From NCBI GenBank assembly GCA_949293335.1, contig CASFDA010000025.1, forward strand, positions 1 to 41,224: a stretch of DNA of 41,224 nt, in the 5' to 3' direction. The notes below the pieces were generated by a model that saw nothing but the letters and a program-made list of their open reading frames with translations, made no database searches and was not told the origin of the DNA. The stretch is from an uncultured Spirochaetales bacterium (GTDB taxonomy: Bacteria; Spirochaetota; Spirochaetia; Sphaerochaetales; Sphaerochaetaceae). A program made the translations under genes and the position numbers. Positions 24,586-32,412 of the stretch are shown piece after piece (position 1 is the stretch's first letter; each line of letters opens with the position of its first letter).

Positions 24586-24927
24586 TCAGGTTCTCCTTAT
24601 GAACTCTTCTCCGCATTTTGGGCATCTGATCTTTATTTTGCCCTTTCCTCTTGGCACGCGGCAGAGTGTCTTGCATTTAGGGCATGAAAAGCGCTTGAAT
24701 CCATCGCTTTTGAAAAGTGAGACGAACCTGTCATTCTCGTATCTCCGTCTTGCAGTATTGAGACTGAGCATCCTGAAGATCGAGATGACAAGAAGCAGAA
24801 CAGAAATGAGGCCAGGGATCACCTTGATAAGCGGATCAGAGAGTACGCTCACCAGGATGGCAAAGACGAGGGCCAGTATTATTAAAGCGAAAGATAGGGC
24901 ATCCAGCCCATTCCGTTTGTTCTCCAT
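24586..24927 (-). CDS. Membrane protein with C-terminal zinc ribbon
   Basis: A 113-aa protein. Two hydrophobic segments (about 9-28 and 33-50) are followed by a basic linker and a zinc-ribbon-like domain with two CPKC knuckles (FSCPKCKTLCRVPRGKG and IRCPKCGEEF). The arrangement suggests a membrane-tethered metal-binding or nucleic-acid/protein-binding domain in the cytoplasm. The ATG at 24927 is preferred over in-frame starts at 24945 and 24963: those lie inside a good promoter (TTGACA-N18-ATTATT), whose -10 ends 6 nt before 24927. First gene of a probable three-gene operon with the DUF5685 and J-domain genes. Confidence 0.75.
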   Translation of the reverse strand: MENKRNGLDALSFALIILALVFAILVSVLSDPLIKVIPGLISVLLLVISIFRMLSLNTARRRYENDRFVSLFKSDGFKRFSCPKCKTLCRVPRGKGKIKIRCPKCGEEFIRRT

Positions 24928-24933
24928 AAACTG

Positions 24934-24985
24934 AATAATCAGCATAGATTTTCTTCTTGTCAATCGGACTTCTCTCTCCTAAAGT
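24934..24985. promoter_or_regulatory. Face-to-face divergent promoters sharing one -35 hexamer
   Basis: Plus strand: TTGTCA (24957-24962), N17, TAAAGT (24980-24985), N6, ATG of the glycerophosphodiesterase at 24992. Minus strand: TTGACA (24963-24958), N18, ATTATT (24939-24934), N6, ATG at 24927. The two -35 elements occupy the same bases offset by one, so only one polymerase could bind at a time. Confidence 0.65.
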
Positions 24986-24991
24986 ACGACT

Positions 24992-25738
24992 ATGGTCACT
25001 TTATTCGCACACAGAGGCTACTCATCACTGTACCCTGAAAATACAATGCTGAGCTTTGAGAAGGCTGTGGAATCTGGGTCTGACGGAATCGAACTGGATG
25101 TCCATCTATCAAAAGATGGAGAGGTCATGATCATACATGACGAGGAACTTCTCAGGACTACAGGAAAGGAGGGATGTATATCTGACTACAGCCGTTCTGA
25201 GCTTGAGAAGATCTCCGCTGGGAAGACAAAGGAAGATAGATTTGGTTTTACTCCCATACCGTCACTCGAAGAATACCTTTCCTTTGCAAAAGACAAGAAA
25301 ATCGTGACGAATATAGAGCTTAAGACCCTTCCTTGTTACTATAACCAGCTGGAGGAGAAGGTAATTGCACTTGTGGAGATGTTTTCTCTCAATGACAGGA
25401 TAATCTATTCTTCTTTCAATCCTCTGAGCGCAGTTCACTTGAAGAACATTTCGCCTGAGTCAGAAATTGCACTTTTGTTAGAGGCGTTTTTGCCTGAGAA
25501 CTATTCATATATTCTCAGCAAGACAGGGTTTTCATTTTTTCATCCCTCTATTTCCCTCATTTCTGAAAAGCTGATAAATGAAATGCATGAGCATTCCATT
25601 GGGGTGAATGTCTGGACTGTGGACGGAGAAGAGAACATCGGCAGATGTATATCCCTTGGCGTAGACGGGATAATATCGAACGATGTCGTCTCCTCCCGGG
25701 CTATACTGGCTTCACACGAGAAAAACACAGAAAAATAG
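24992..25738 (+). CDS. Glycerophosphodiester phosphodiesterase
   Basis: A 248-aa GDPD of the UgpQ/GlpQ type, releasing glycerol-3-phosphate and an alcohol from glycerophosphodiesters. Visible motifs: FAHRGYSSLYPENTMLSF (catalytic H7 and metal Glu), DGIELDVHLSKDGEVMIIHDEEL (metal Glu/Asp and second catalytic His), NIELKTL and the C-terminal VNVWTVDGEE. No signal peptide, so cytoplasmic (UgpQ-like). There is no SD; the -10 hexamer ends 6 nt before the ATG. It is followed at 165 nt by an alkaline phosphatase gene on the same strand, pointing to phosphate or glycerol-phosphate scavenging. No terminator is clear between them. Confidence 0.93.
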   Translation: MVTLFAHRGYSSLYPENTMLSFEKAVESGSDGIELDVHLSKDGEVMIIHDEELLRTTGKEGCISDYSRSELEKISAGKTKEDRFGFTPIPSLEEYLSFAKDKKIVTNIELKTLPCYYNQLEEKVIALVEMFSLNDRIIYSSFNPLSAVHLKNISPESEIALLLEAFLPENYSYILSKTGFSFFHPSISLISEKLINEMHEHSIGVNVWTVDGEENIGRCISLGVDGIISNDVVSSRAILASHEKNTEK

Positions 25739-25903
25739 TCATTTTTTCGTGGTATTTCTCCATTAAGAGGGATAAGGCTACAAAAAATCCAAAGGGCATT
25801 TAACCAAATCCTTACAACAGATTAATTGCTTTGTGATAGAGTTCTCCCTTTCCTTTTTCTTAGTCTTTATGGTGACAAAACAAGAAAAACGAGGGAGAAC
25901 GAA

Positions 25904-27364
25904 ATGAAAAGAATTTCATCCGTCCTTATTATCATGCTGGTTGCATTGTCACTCTTTGCAAACGGCAATTTCCAGACAGAGAAGGCAGTCGCGAATTATA
26001 CATCCGATGCCTCTCCCAAGTACGTTTTCATGTTCATCGGCGATGGCATGAGCTCTCCTCAGACGAATTCGGCACAGGTGTTCAATGGTGTCAACGAATC
26101 TGGACTTGTGGAGCTTGACAAGCTTACATTCACACAGTTCCCTGTTGTGGGTCTTCAGTATACTCAGGATTCAACATCCTTCTGCCCTGACTCGGCATCA
26201 ACGGCAACCTCCCTTTCCTCTGGATACAAGACACACAGTGGTGTAATTGGCATGGGTGTGGACAGAAAGACACCTGGCGTGACGATCGCTGAGATGCTGC
26301 ATGACAAAGGCTGGAAGATCGGTATCGTTTCCACTGTAACGATCAACCATGCGACACCAGCTGCATACTATGCCCACATCGCATCCAGAAATGATTATTA
26401 TCAGATCGGATTGCAGATGGCTGATTCCGGGTTCGAGTATTTCGGAGGCGGTTCTGTGAACAAAGCTGATGACGGTGACAAGTCGATCTATCAGGTCCTT
26501 GAAGAGAAGGGATATCTTGTAACGAATGACCGCGATGAGATCCTCAGCCTCAATGCGAACAGCGGAAAGGTATATGCATATAGTCCTGACCTTCAGGATG
26601 ATGGTGCCATGTACTATGCGATAGATGCTCCAGCTGAGTCTCTGAAGCTCAAGGATTTCGTGAAGAAGGGAATCGATGTTCTCTACAATGAGACAGGTTT
26701 CTTCATGATGGTTGAGAGTGGAAAGATCGACTGGGCAGGCCACGCTAACGATGCAGTTGCCAACATCAGCGATACACTTGCTTTCGATGAGGCGATCGAG
26801 GTTGCAGTAGAGTTTGCGAAAGCTCATCCGACAGAGACTCTCATCGTTGTCACAGGTGACCATGAGACAGGTGGTATGACAATCGGATATGCTGCAACTG
26901 GTTACAACACAGCATTTGATATCCTCAAGAATCAGAAGTGCTCATATGTAATGTTTGACTCACTTGTGGCAGAGGCTCAGTCTGATGGATCGTTCACATT
27001 CGATGATCTGATGGCAATGGTGACAGAGAACTTCGGTCTCGTAGCACCTGGAACAGAAGGTGCAGATGCAAACCTTGTTATGAACGAGTATGAGTATGCG
27101 AAGCTCCAGAAGGCATACGAGGATGAGCTCAGTGGCAACACCGACGGCTATGAGGAATCTCTCCTCTATGGTGGTTACAGCCCGATCAGCGTGACGCTGA
27201 CACACATCATCAACAACAAGGCGGGTATCGGCTGGACCAGCTATGCTCACACAGGCCTTCCAGTACCTGTATATGCCCTTGGCGAGGGAGCAGAGCTCTT
27301 TGGCGGTGCTTACGACAATACAGAAGTTGCACACAAGCTCATGTCCCTTACAGGCGTGAGGTAA
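25904..27364 (+). CDS. phoA: Secreted alkaline phosphatase
   Basis: A 486-aa alkaline phosphatase that hydrolyses phosphomonoesters outside the cytoplasm. A signal peptide (MKRISSVLIIMLVALSLFA) is followed by metal ligand D47 in MFIGDGMSS, the nucleophile S97 in PDSASTATS, GKIDWAGHAND (metal Asp and His) and TGDHETGG (metal Asp/His). It lacks a lipobox Cys, so periplasmic. The ATG at 25904 is chosen because GGGAG lies just upstream and a signal peptide then begins at residue 1; the frame upstream to 25826 is leader. Codon use is visibly skewed toward GCA/ACA/CTC compared with neighbours, as in the DUF3798 gene, suggesting high expression. A UUCG-loop terminator follows. Confidence 0.93.
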   Translation: MKRISSVLIIMLVALSLFANGNFQTEKAVANYTSDASPKYVFMFIGDGMSSPQTNSAQVFNGVNESGLVELDKLTFTQFPVVGLQYTQDSTSFCPDSASTATSLSSGYKTHSGVIGMGVDRKTPGVTIAEMLHDKGWKIGIVSTVTINHATPAAYYAHIASRNDYYQIGLQMADSGFEYFGGGSVNKADDGDKSIYQVLEEKGYLVTNDRDEILSLNANSGKVYAYSPDLQDDGAMYYAIDAPAESLKLKDFVKKGIDVLYNETGFFMMVESGKIDWAGHANDAVANISDTLAFDEAIEVAVEFAKAHPTETLIVVTGDHETGGMTIGYAATGYNTAFDILKNQKCSYVMFDSLVAEAQSDGSFTFDDLMAMVTENFGLVAPGTEGADANLVMNEYEYAKLQKAYEDELSGNTDGYEESLLYGGYSPISVTLTHIINNKAGIGWTSYAHTGLPVPVYALGEGAELFGGAYDNTEVAHKLMSLTGVR

Positions 27365-27382
27365 GCAACCTCATCAAAAATA

Positions 27383-27409
27383 GGGGAGACTTCGGCCTCC
27401 CCGTTTTTT
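27383..27409 (+). terminator. Terminator after phoA with UUCG tetraloop
   Basis: 8-bp stem GGGGAGAC / GCCTCCCC with one A-C mismatch closes a UUCG loop (27391-27394) and is followed by GTTTTTT. It lies 14 nt before the next gene's ATG. Confidence 0.85.
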
Positions 27410-27422
27410 CGTTTATTTGAAT

Positions 27423-28559
27423 ATGACTGTAAATAAAAAGAAGAATCTTGTTTTCATTATCATCTTTGCTTTTCTTTCACTCTTTCTGATATTCAAGCCA
27501 ACAGGATTTGAAAGAGCGATATATTTCAATGCGGTCGGAGCAAAGGCTCTCGTGCTCTCCACCGATGACAGCACGATTATCCAGACTGGGCTGTTCCGTA
27601 CGGGCGATCAACGCTGCCATGTGAGGATACTTTCAGGAGAACACAAGGGGCTTGAGATGGATGGTGTCAATCTCCTGGCAGGAAGTCTCAAGGACGACAA
27701 AGTGTTCAAGGAAGGGGATATCGCATGGGTTCTTGTCGAACGTGATGAAAATGGGACTCCGATATTCATCAACATGATTGACTATTACAGGCTTTCCGGG
27801 GAACTTATCCTCCTCATCGTCTTTGCTGCCACCCTCATAATCTTTAGCGGCCTTAGGGGAATAAGGATGATGCTTTCTTTTGTATTCGCATTCTTGCTGA
27901 TCTGGAAGTTCCTCATTCCCGCGATGCTTGATGGATTCAATCCGGTAATTCTCTCTATTGTCACTCTTTCAGTCCTTACGTTTGTGACTCTTCCTCTGGT
28001 ATCAGGAATAAACAGGAGGACACTGTCTGCAATCGCAGGATCAGTATCGTCTATCCTCATCACAGTGCTTGTCTCAGTACTGATGACTGTTTACTTGTGC
28101 ATTCATGGATCTGTGCTCGAGATGAGTGAGGCCCTCCTTTATAGCGGATTCATGGATCTTGATCTGACATCGATATTCTCAGCTGTCACCGTGCTTTCTG
28201 CAGGAGGTGCGATAATGGATCTCTCCATTGATGTGTCTGCTGCAATGTGGGAAGTGAAGAGCCATGCACCTGATGTTTCCAGAAAAGAGCTGTTCTTTTC
28301 TGGTCTTGAGGTGGGAAAAGCTGGAGTCGGAACCCAGATAACGACATTGCTTCTTGCTTATATGGGAAGTTATCTGACGCTGATGATGGTGTACATGGCC
28401 CAGGCTACTCCTGTAATGAACATATTCACATCAAAGGCAATCGCCGCGGAGATCGTCCAGACTCTGGCAGGTGGATTCGGAATCATATTTGTCACACCAC
28501 TTACTGCGTTTTTTGCAACTTTGCTGATTGAAAGATTTACGGTTACTCAAGAAAAATAG
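27423..28559 (+). CDS. YibE/F-like membrane protein
   Basis: A 378-aa protein of the YibE/F family. It has an N-terminal membrane segment, a soluble beta-rich domain (about 35-120, with KVFKEGDIAWVLVE) and then about seven membrane segments in the C-terminal two thirds. The conserved VLSAGGAIMDLSIDVSAAMWE and GKAGVGTQITTLLLAYMGSYL segments are visible. Function is unknown; a transporter role is often guessed. The ATG at 27423 has neither an SD nor a good -10 at the right distance, and it lies only 14 nt after the phoA terminator, so its expression may depend on read-through. A TTG at 27417 is in frame. Confidence 0.85.
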   Translation: MTVNKKKNLVFIIIFAFLSLFLIFKPTGFERAIYFNAVGAKALVLSTDDSTIIQTGLFRTGDQRCHVRILSGEHKGLEMDGVNLLAGSLKDDKVFKEGDIAWVLVERDENGTPIFINMIDYYRLSGELILLIVFAATLIIFSGLRGIRMMLSFVFAFLLIWKFLIPAMLDGFNPVILSIVTLSVLTFVTLPLVSGINRRTLSAIAGSVSSILITVLVSVLMTVYLCIHGSVLEMSEALLYSGFMDLDLTSIFSAVTVLSAGGAIMDLSIDVSAAMWEVKSHAPDVSRKELFFSGLEVGKAGVGTQITTLLLAYMGSYLTLMMVYMAQATPVMNIFTSKAIAAEIVQTLAGGFGIIFVTPLTAFFATLLIERFTVTQEK

Positions 28560-28561
28560 AG

Positions 28562-28590
28562 AAAAAAATCTTCCCTCGGCTGAGGGAAGA
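28562..28590. terminator. Terminator between yibE/F-like gene and putP
   Basis: 9-bp perfect stem TCTTCCCTC / GAGGGAAGA with loop GGCT (28569-28590). On the minus strand it is followed by seven T residues (28568-28562), making it a strong terminator for putP. On the plus strand GTGTTTTC follows, so it probably also serves the YibE/F-like gene. Confidence 0.85.
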
Positions 28591-28596
28591 GTGTTT

Positions 28597-30159
28597 TCAG
28601 CATTCGAAATGCTTTGATTCTTCAAATTCTTTCTGGATTTCCCAGCTCGGTTCTTTTGTACACTTGGATACGATGAAGATCACAAGCGCTGATACGATGA
28701 ACGAAGGAAGGAGCTCGTAAATTCCGAAGATCCCGCCAAGCGGGCTTATGAGGAGTTTCCAGATGAACACCATTGCAGCTCCAGAGAGCATTCCTGCGAT
28801 CGCTCCCTCTCTTGTGGTCCTTTTCCAGAAAAGGGAAAAGAGCATCAATGGACCGAATGTGGCGCCAAAACCAGCCCACGCGAAACTCACTATCGAGAAA
28901 ATCACACTGTTTTCATCGAGGGCAATGAATGTTCCTATGATTGCAATCACAACGAGCGTTATACGGCTCATCTTCATGACGCTCTTGTCATCTGCGTCTT
29001 TCTTGAAGATTCCCTGATAAAGGTTCTTCGAAAGCGCGGATGCTGCAATGAGAAGATATGAGTCAGAGGAACTTATTGCGGCGGCGAGGATGCCTGCCAT
29101 CACAATTCCAGCTACAAGAGGATGCATCAGGGAACTTGTGATCAGGCTGAAGATGTTCTCGGCACTTGATGCGGTAGTGTACCCTGTAGGGGCGAACGCT
29201 CTTCCCACAAGACCGATTGCAAGTGCAGCAAACAGGGAAATCACAACCCAGATTGTTGCGATCCTCCTGCTTTTTGTGAGTTCATCGCTTTTCCTTATGG
29301 CCATGAATCTTAGAAGGACCTGTGGCATTCCGAAGTATCCTAGGCCCCAGGCGAGCATGGAAATTGCCTGCAGTGCTCCATATGGCCTTGCTGCTCCGAA
29401 GACAGGAAGATTGTTCTCAATCATCTGGACTCCCGCCTCATCTGTTACCGGAGTCGCGATCTGGAAGAACTCCAGAAATCCCGGGATGTTCTGTAGATTG
29501 TCAATTACTGCAGAGATACCACCCGCGGCAACTGTTCCTGCAATCAGCGTGACTACAAGCGCAAAGATCATGATGATCGCCTGCATGAAGTCACTTGCAC
29601 TCTCTGCGAGGAATCCTCCAAGGAATGTGTATGTGACTACCAGAAGCATTCCGACAATCATCATGAGATGATAGTCAAAACCGAACATATTTGAGAAAAG
29701 TTTGCCACATGTGACAAAACAGCTTGCAGCATAGACTGTGAAGAAGATGAGGATGAATACAGAACAGATAGACATGATTACCTTCTTCTCTTCTTTGAAT
29801 CGGTTGCTGAAGAAATCCGGGATCGTGATTGCGTTTCCTGCAACATGTGAATATTTTCTCAGCCTTTTTGCAACCACAAGCCAGTTGACGTATGTTCCGA
29901 TTGCAAGTCCTATTGCTGTCCAGAATGCATCAGCCATGCCAGTCCAGTATGCCAGGCCTGGTACTCCCATCAGAAGATATCCGCTCATATCTGAAGCTTC
30001 TGCGCTGAATGCAGTCACCCAAGGACCAAGAGAACGGCCACCGAGGTAGTAGTTTTCACTATTCTGGTTTGCCCTTTTCGCAAAGTACACACCAATGAAT
30101 ATTACTACGGAGATGTACAGAATCATTGAAATCATCATCTGTACTGAATCTGAGCTCAT
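28597..30159 (-). CDS. putP: Sodium/proline symporter (SSS family)
   Basis: A 520-aa, 13-TM sodium:solute symporter. PutP-specific features include YYLGGRSLGPWVTAFSAEASDMSGYLLMG in TM2 (Na+ and proline contacts), a WTAIGLAIGTYVNW segment, ADSASDFMQ-like LAESASDFMQAIIM and FGMPQVLLRFMAI. Imports proline with sodium. AAGAGGAG precedes the ATG, so the start is secure. It is transcribed alone, with a clear promoter and terminator. An inverted repeat across the transcription start suggests regulation. Confidence 0.93.
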   Translation of the reverse strand: MSSDSVQMMISMILYISVVIFIGVYFAKRANQNSENYYLGGRSLGPWVTAFSAEASDMSGYLLMGVPGLAYWTGMADAFWTAIGLAIGTYVNWLVVAKRLRKYSHVAGNAITIPDFFSNRFKEEKKVIMSICSVFILIFFTVYAASCFVTCGKLFSNMFGFDYHLMMIVGMLLVVTYTFLGGFLAESASDFMQAIIMIFALVVTLIAGTVAAGGISAVIDNLQNIPGFLEFFQIATPVTDEAGVQMIENNLPVFGAARPYGALQAISMLAWGLGYFGMPQVLLRFMAIRKSDELTKSRRIATIWVVISLFAALAIGLVGRAFAPTGYTTASSAENIFSLITSSLMHPLVAGIVMAGILAAAISSSDSYLLIAASALSKNLYQGIFKKDADDKSVMKMSRITLVVIAIIGTFIALDENSVIFSIVSFAWAGFGATFGPLMLFSLFWKRTTREGAIAGMLSGAAMVFIWKLLISPLGGIFGIYELLPSFIVSALVIFIVSKCTKEPSWEIQKEFEESKHFEC

Positions 30160-30168
30160 AAATTACTC

Positions 30169-30222
30169 CTCTTAGTTGTCTTTTTTTCTAAGAGTATTAT
30201 CTGAAATGCAAAGGAATTGCAA
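30169..30222 (-). promoter_or_regulatory. putP promoter with overlapping inverted repeat
   Basis: Minus strand TTGCAA (30222-30217), 17-nt spacer, TAATAC (30199-30194). A 7-bp inverted repeat CTCTTAG-N12-CTAAGAG (30194-30188 and 30175-30169) begins in the -10 and ends at the SD, centred just after the expected start of transcription. That position fits a repressor operator. Confidence 0.6.
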
Positions 30223-30234
30223 CGGTAATGTAAT

Positions 30235-30945
30235 TCACTGCTCGTCAGACATGCCCTCTGCTCTGCCCATCCATTCGAGCACGATCCCATCATCAGGATT
30301 GTAGGCCTGTCCTCTGTTTTGGGACGAAAAGATAACGATTTCTCCTTCTTTCATTCCTGTGATTCTGGATGCTAGTTTCTCTGCTTTTATATGTTCCTGG
30401 AGCGTGTGGATTGCAAAACCATCTTCCCTGAGAGATGATATGAACGCCTTGATTTCTCCTTCTTCATCCAGTAAAGGAAGGTCCTGCTTCTCTTCAAATG
30501 CATGTATCTTTCTCTCTGCTGAGTAAAAAATGAAACCGTTTCCTGTCTTCTCAACTTTATCAATAGTACCATATATGAACGAAATAGTGTCCAATAGGAG
30601 AGAAAGTGACGAGTAGCAGAATGTCATTTCTTCTGGCTTTTCCGCTCTCTGCTCCAATACTTTTCTATCTCGCCTGAGGCTTCCTCCGACGGCATATGTA
30701 CCATTTAGTACCGGCAAAGAAACGGACAGATCTGGCCATGTGGATAGAATAAGAATCGACTTTCCATGAAAGATAAGGTTTTCTATTGTGGCATCTGAAT
30801 ATGTACAGAGGATGACAGCTTTCTCTTTCAGGTTTTCAGCAGTTTCATATACTTCTGAGTCAACAGATAGGGAGCTGAGTATTTTTCTTACCCTTTCTCC
30901 TGTTTCCTTTTCTTTTGTTACTACCGCAACTTTTTCCTCAATCAT
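30235..30945 (-). CDS. Hypothetical protein (236 aa)
   Basis: I do not recognise this protein. The N-terminal ~110 residues (EKVAVVTKEKETGERVRKIL, AVILCTYSD, KSILILSTWPDLSVSLPVLNG) look like an alpha/beta receiver- or Rossmann-like domain without the phospho-Asp and other hallmark residues. A middle segment (NGFIFYSAERKIHAFEEKQD) and a C-terminal region ending NPDDGIVLEWMGRAEGMSDE follow; the latter resembles a short peptide-like tail. No signal peptide or membrane segment. The start lacks an SD; TACAAT lies 8 nt upstream. It is between putP and a divergent MATE gene, and no functional link is obvious. Confidence 0.65.
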   Translation of the reverse strand: MIEEKVAVVTKEKETGERVRKILSSLSVDSEVYETAENLKEKAVILCTYSDATIENLIFHGKSILILSTWPDLSVSLPVLNGTYAVGGSLRRDRKVLEQRAEKPEEMTFCYSSLSLLLDTISFIYGTIDKVEKTGNGFIFYSAERKIHAFEEKQDLPLLDEEGEIKAFISSLREDGFAIHTLQEHIKAEKLASRITGMKEGEIVIFSSQNRGQAYNPDDGIVLEWMGRAEGMSDEQ

Positions 30946-30986
30946 AGATAAGAATTGTATCAGGAAAAACGGGGGAACATCATGCC

Positions 30987-31015
30987 TTGAAACTGAAAGA
31001 AGTAAAAGTTATAAA
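30987..31015 (+). promoter_or_regulatory. Predicted promoter of the MATE transporter gene
   Basis: TTGAAA (30987-30992), 17-nt spacer, TATAAA (31010-31015), then an AAGGGG SD before the ATG at 31033. Confidence 0.65.
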
Positions 31016-31032
31016 GAGAAAAAAGGGGAATT

Positions 31033-32412
31033 ATGAAGGTCCATCAGATAGATTACAGTACAGGAAGCGTCACATCATGTATCTTGAGAACGAGTATTCC
31101 GATGATCATGGCAGAGCTCGTGAATCTGCTTTATAACATGGTGGACAGAATTTATATCGGGCATATGCCGGGAGATGGATCTGTCGCTCTTACTGGCCTT
31201 GGCCTCTGCTTTCCTATAATTTCACTGATCAGTGCTTTTGCCCGCCTTTTCGGTTTCAATGGAGGCGCACCGCTCTGTGCCATGGCTCGAGGCAGGGGAG
31301 ATCTGGATGAGGCATCAAAGGTGATGGGCAATTCCTTCTTCCTTTCTGTAATCACAGGTGCGATCACAATGATGATCGTCCTCATCTTCCATCGTCCGAT
31401 ACTCTATCTGTTTGGCGCAAGTGATGTCACATATAGTTATGCTCGTGATTACCTTGTCATTTATGCCCTCGGATCTATTCCAGTCCTTGTGACTCTCAGT
31501 ATGAATGCTTTCATAAACAGTCAGGGATTTGCGACCGTCGGTATGATAACGGTCCTCATCGGGGCAGTACTGAATATAATTCTCGATCCGATCCTGATCT
31601 TCGTTTTCCATCTTGGCGTGAAAGGCGCTGCCATCGCAACAGTGACCAGTCAGCTTGTCTCGATGATCTTTGTCATTAACTTCCTTACAGGGAAGCAGGT
31701 CGAACTCAAACTCAAGATCAGCGATATGGCACTGGAAAAGAAAAGATGCCTCAGGATCATCGGACTGGGGACCAGTGGCTTTACAATGGGAGCCACCAAT
31801 TCACTTGTTCAGCTTGTCTGCAACAAGTGCGCGTTCATCTGGGGTGGCGATATATACGTTGGAGTCATGACTATCCTCAATTCAGTCAGAGAAGTCTTCG
31901 GTACTCCTGTCAATGGAATCGGTTCTGGGTCCAGTCCTGTCATGAGTTTTAACTACGGTGCACGCAATGGGGAGCGCACAAGGAAGGCAAGCGATCTTAC
32001 GCTCGTTCTGTGCCTCATTGTTTCGATGGTTGTATGGATTCTTGTCTTTGCCGCTCCGCACTGGGTCTCGATGCTCTTTACTCAGGACGAGGCGATGATA
32101 GAGGCTGCAGTCCCTGCCCTGAGGATCTACTTCTTCGGTTTCATCTTCATGGCATTCCAGACATCAGGACAGCAGACGCTTGTTGCTCTTGGAAAGGCGA
32201 AGCAGGCTGTGTTCTTCTCCCTTTTCAGGAAAGTCATCATCGTTGTGCCTCTGACAATAATCCTCCCACATTTCTTCGGAATCCACGGGGTTATGCTCGC
32301 AGAGCCCATAAGCAATATTGTGGGAGGACTGACTTCTTATACAGTCATGCGCCTGACTGTCATGCCTGAACTGAGGAAGATGGACGAGGAGAGATTACAT
32401 TCTGCCGTATAG
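31033..32412 (+). CDS. MATE-family multidrug/cation efflux transporter
   Basis: A 459-aa, 12-TM transporter of the MATE family (NorM/DinF-like branch common in gut bacteria), exporting cationic drugs or metabolites using Na+ or H+. The N-terminal half has LRTSIPMIMAELVNLLYNMVDRIYIG and the G-GGAPLCAMARGRGD cytoplasmic loop. The C-terminal half repeats the fold with SSPVMSFNYGARNGERTRKA. Substrate is unknown. It has its own promoter and an SD (AAGGGG). The 3' end overlaps the convergent glgA gene by 18 bp. Confidence 0.93.
   Translation: MKVHQIDYSTGSVTSCILRTSIPMIMAELVNLLYNMVDRIYIGHMPGDGSVALTGLGLCFPIISLISAFARLFGFNGGAPLCAMARGRGDLDEASKVMGNSFFLSVITGAITMMIVLIFHRPILYLFGASDVTYSYARDYLVIYALGSIPVLVTLSMNAFINSQGFATVGMITVLIGAVLNIILDPILIFVFHLGVKGAAIATVTSQLVSMIFVINFLTGKQVELKLKISDMALEKKRCLRIIGLGTSGFTMGATNSLVQLVCNKCAFIWGGDIYVGVMTILNSVREVFGTPVNGIGSGSSPVMSFNYGARNGERTRKASDLTLVLCLIVSMVVWILVFAAPHWVSMLFTQDEAMIEAAVPALRIYFFGFIFMAFQTSGQQTLVALGKAKQAVFFSLFRKVIIVVPLTIILPHFFGIHGVMLAEPISNIVGGLTSYTVMRLTVMPELRKMDEERLHSAV

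Noticed and set aside
26198-26863. Minus-strand 221-codon frame opposite phoA
   Set aside because: Lies wholly within the alkaline phosphatase coding region; the composition is that of a reverse-frame shadow.
29048-29671. Plus-strand 207-codon frame opposite putP
   Set aside because: Antisense to a 13-TM transporter gene; no start signals or family resemblance.
30169-30194. mRNA hairpin sequestering the putP SD
   Set aside because: The first arm overlaps the -10 and would precede the transcription start, so the RNA would not contain it; an operator is more likely.
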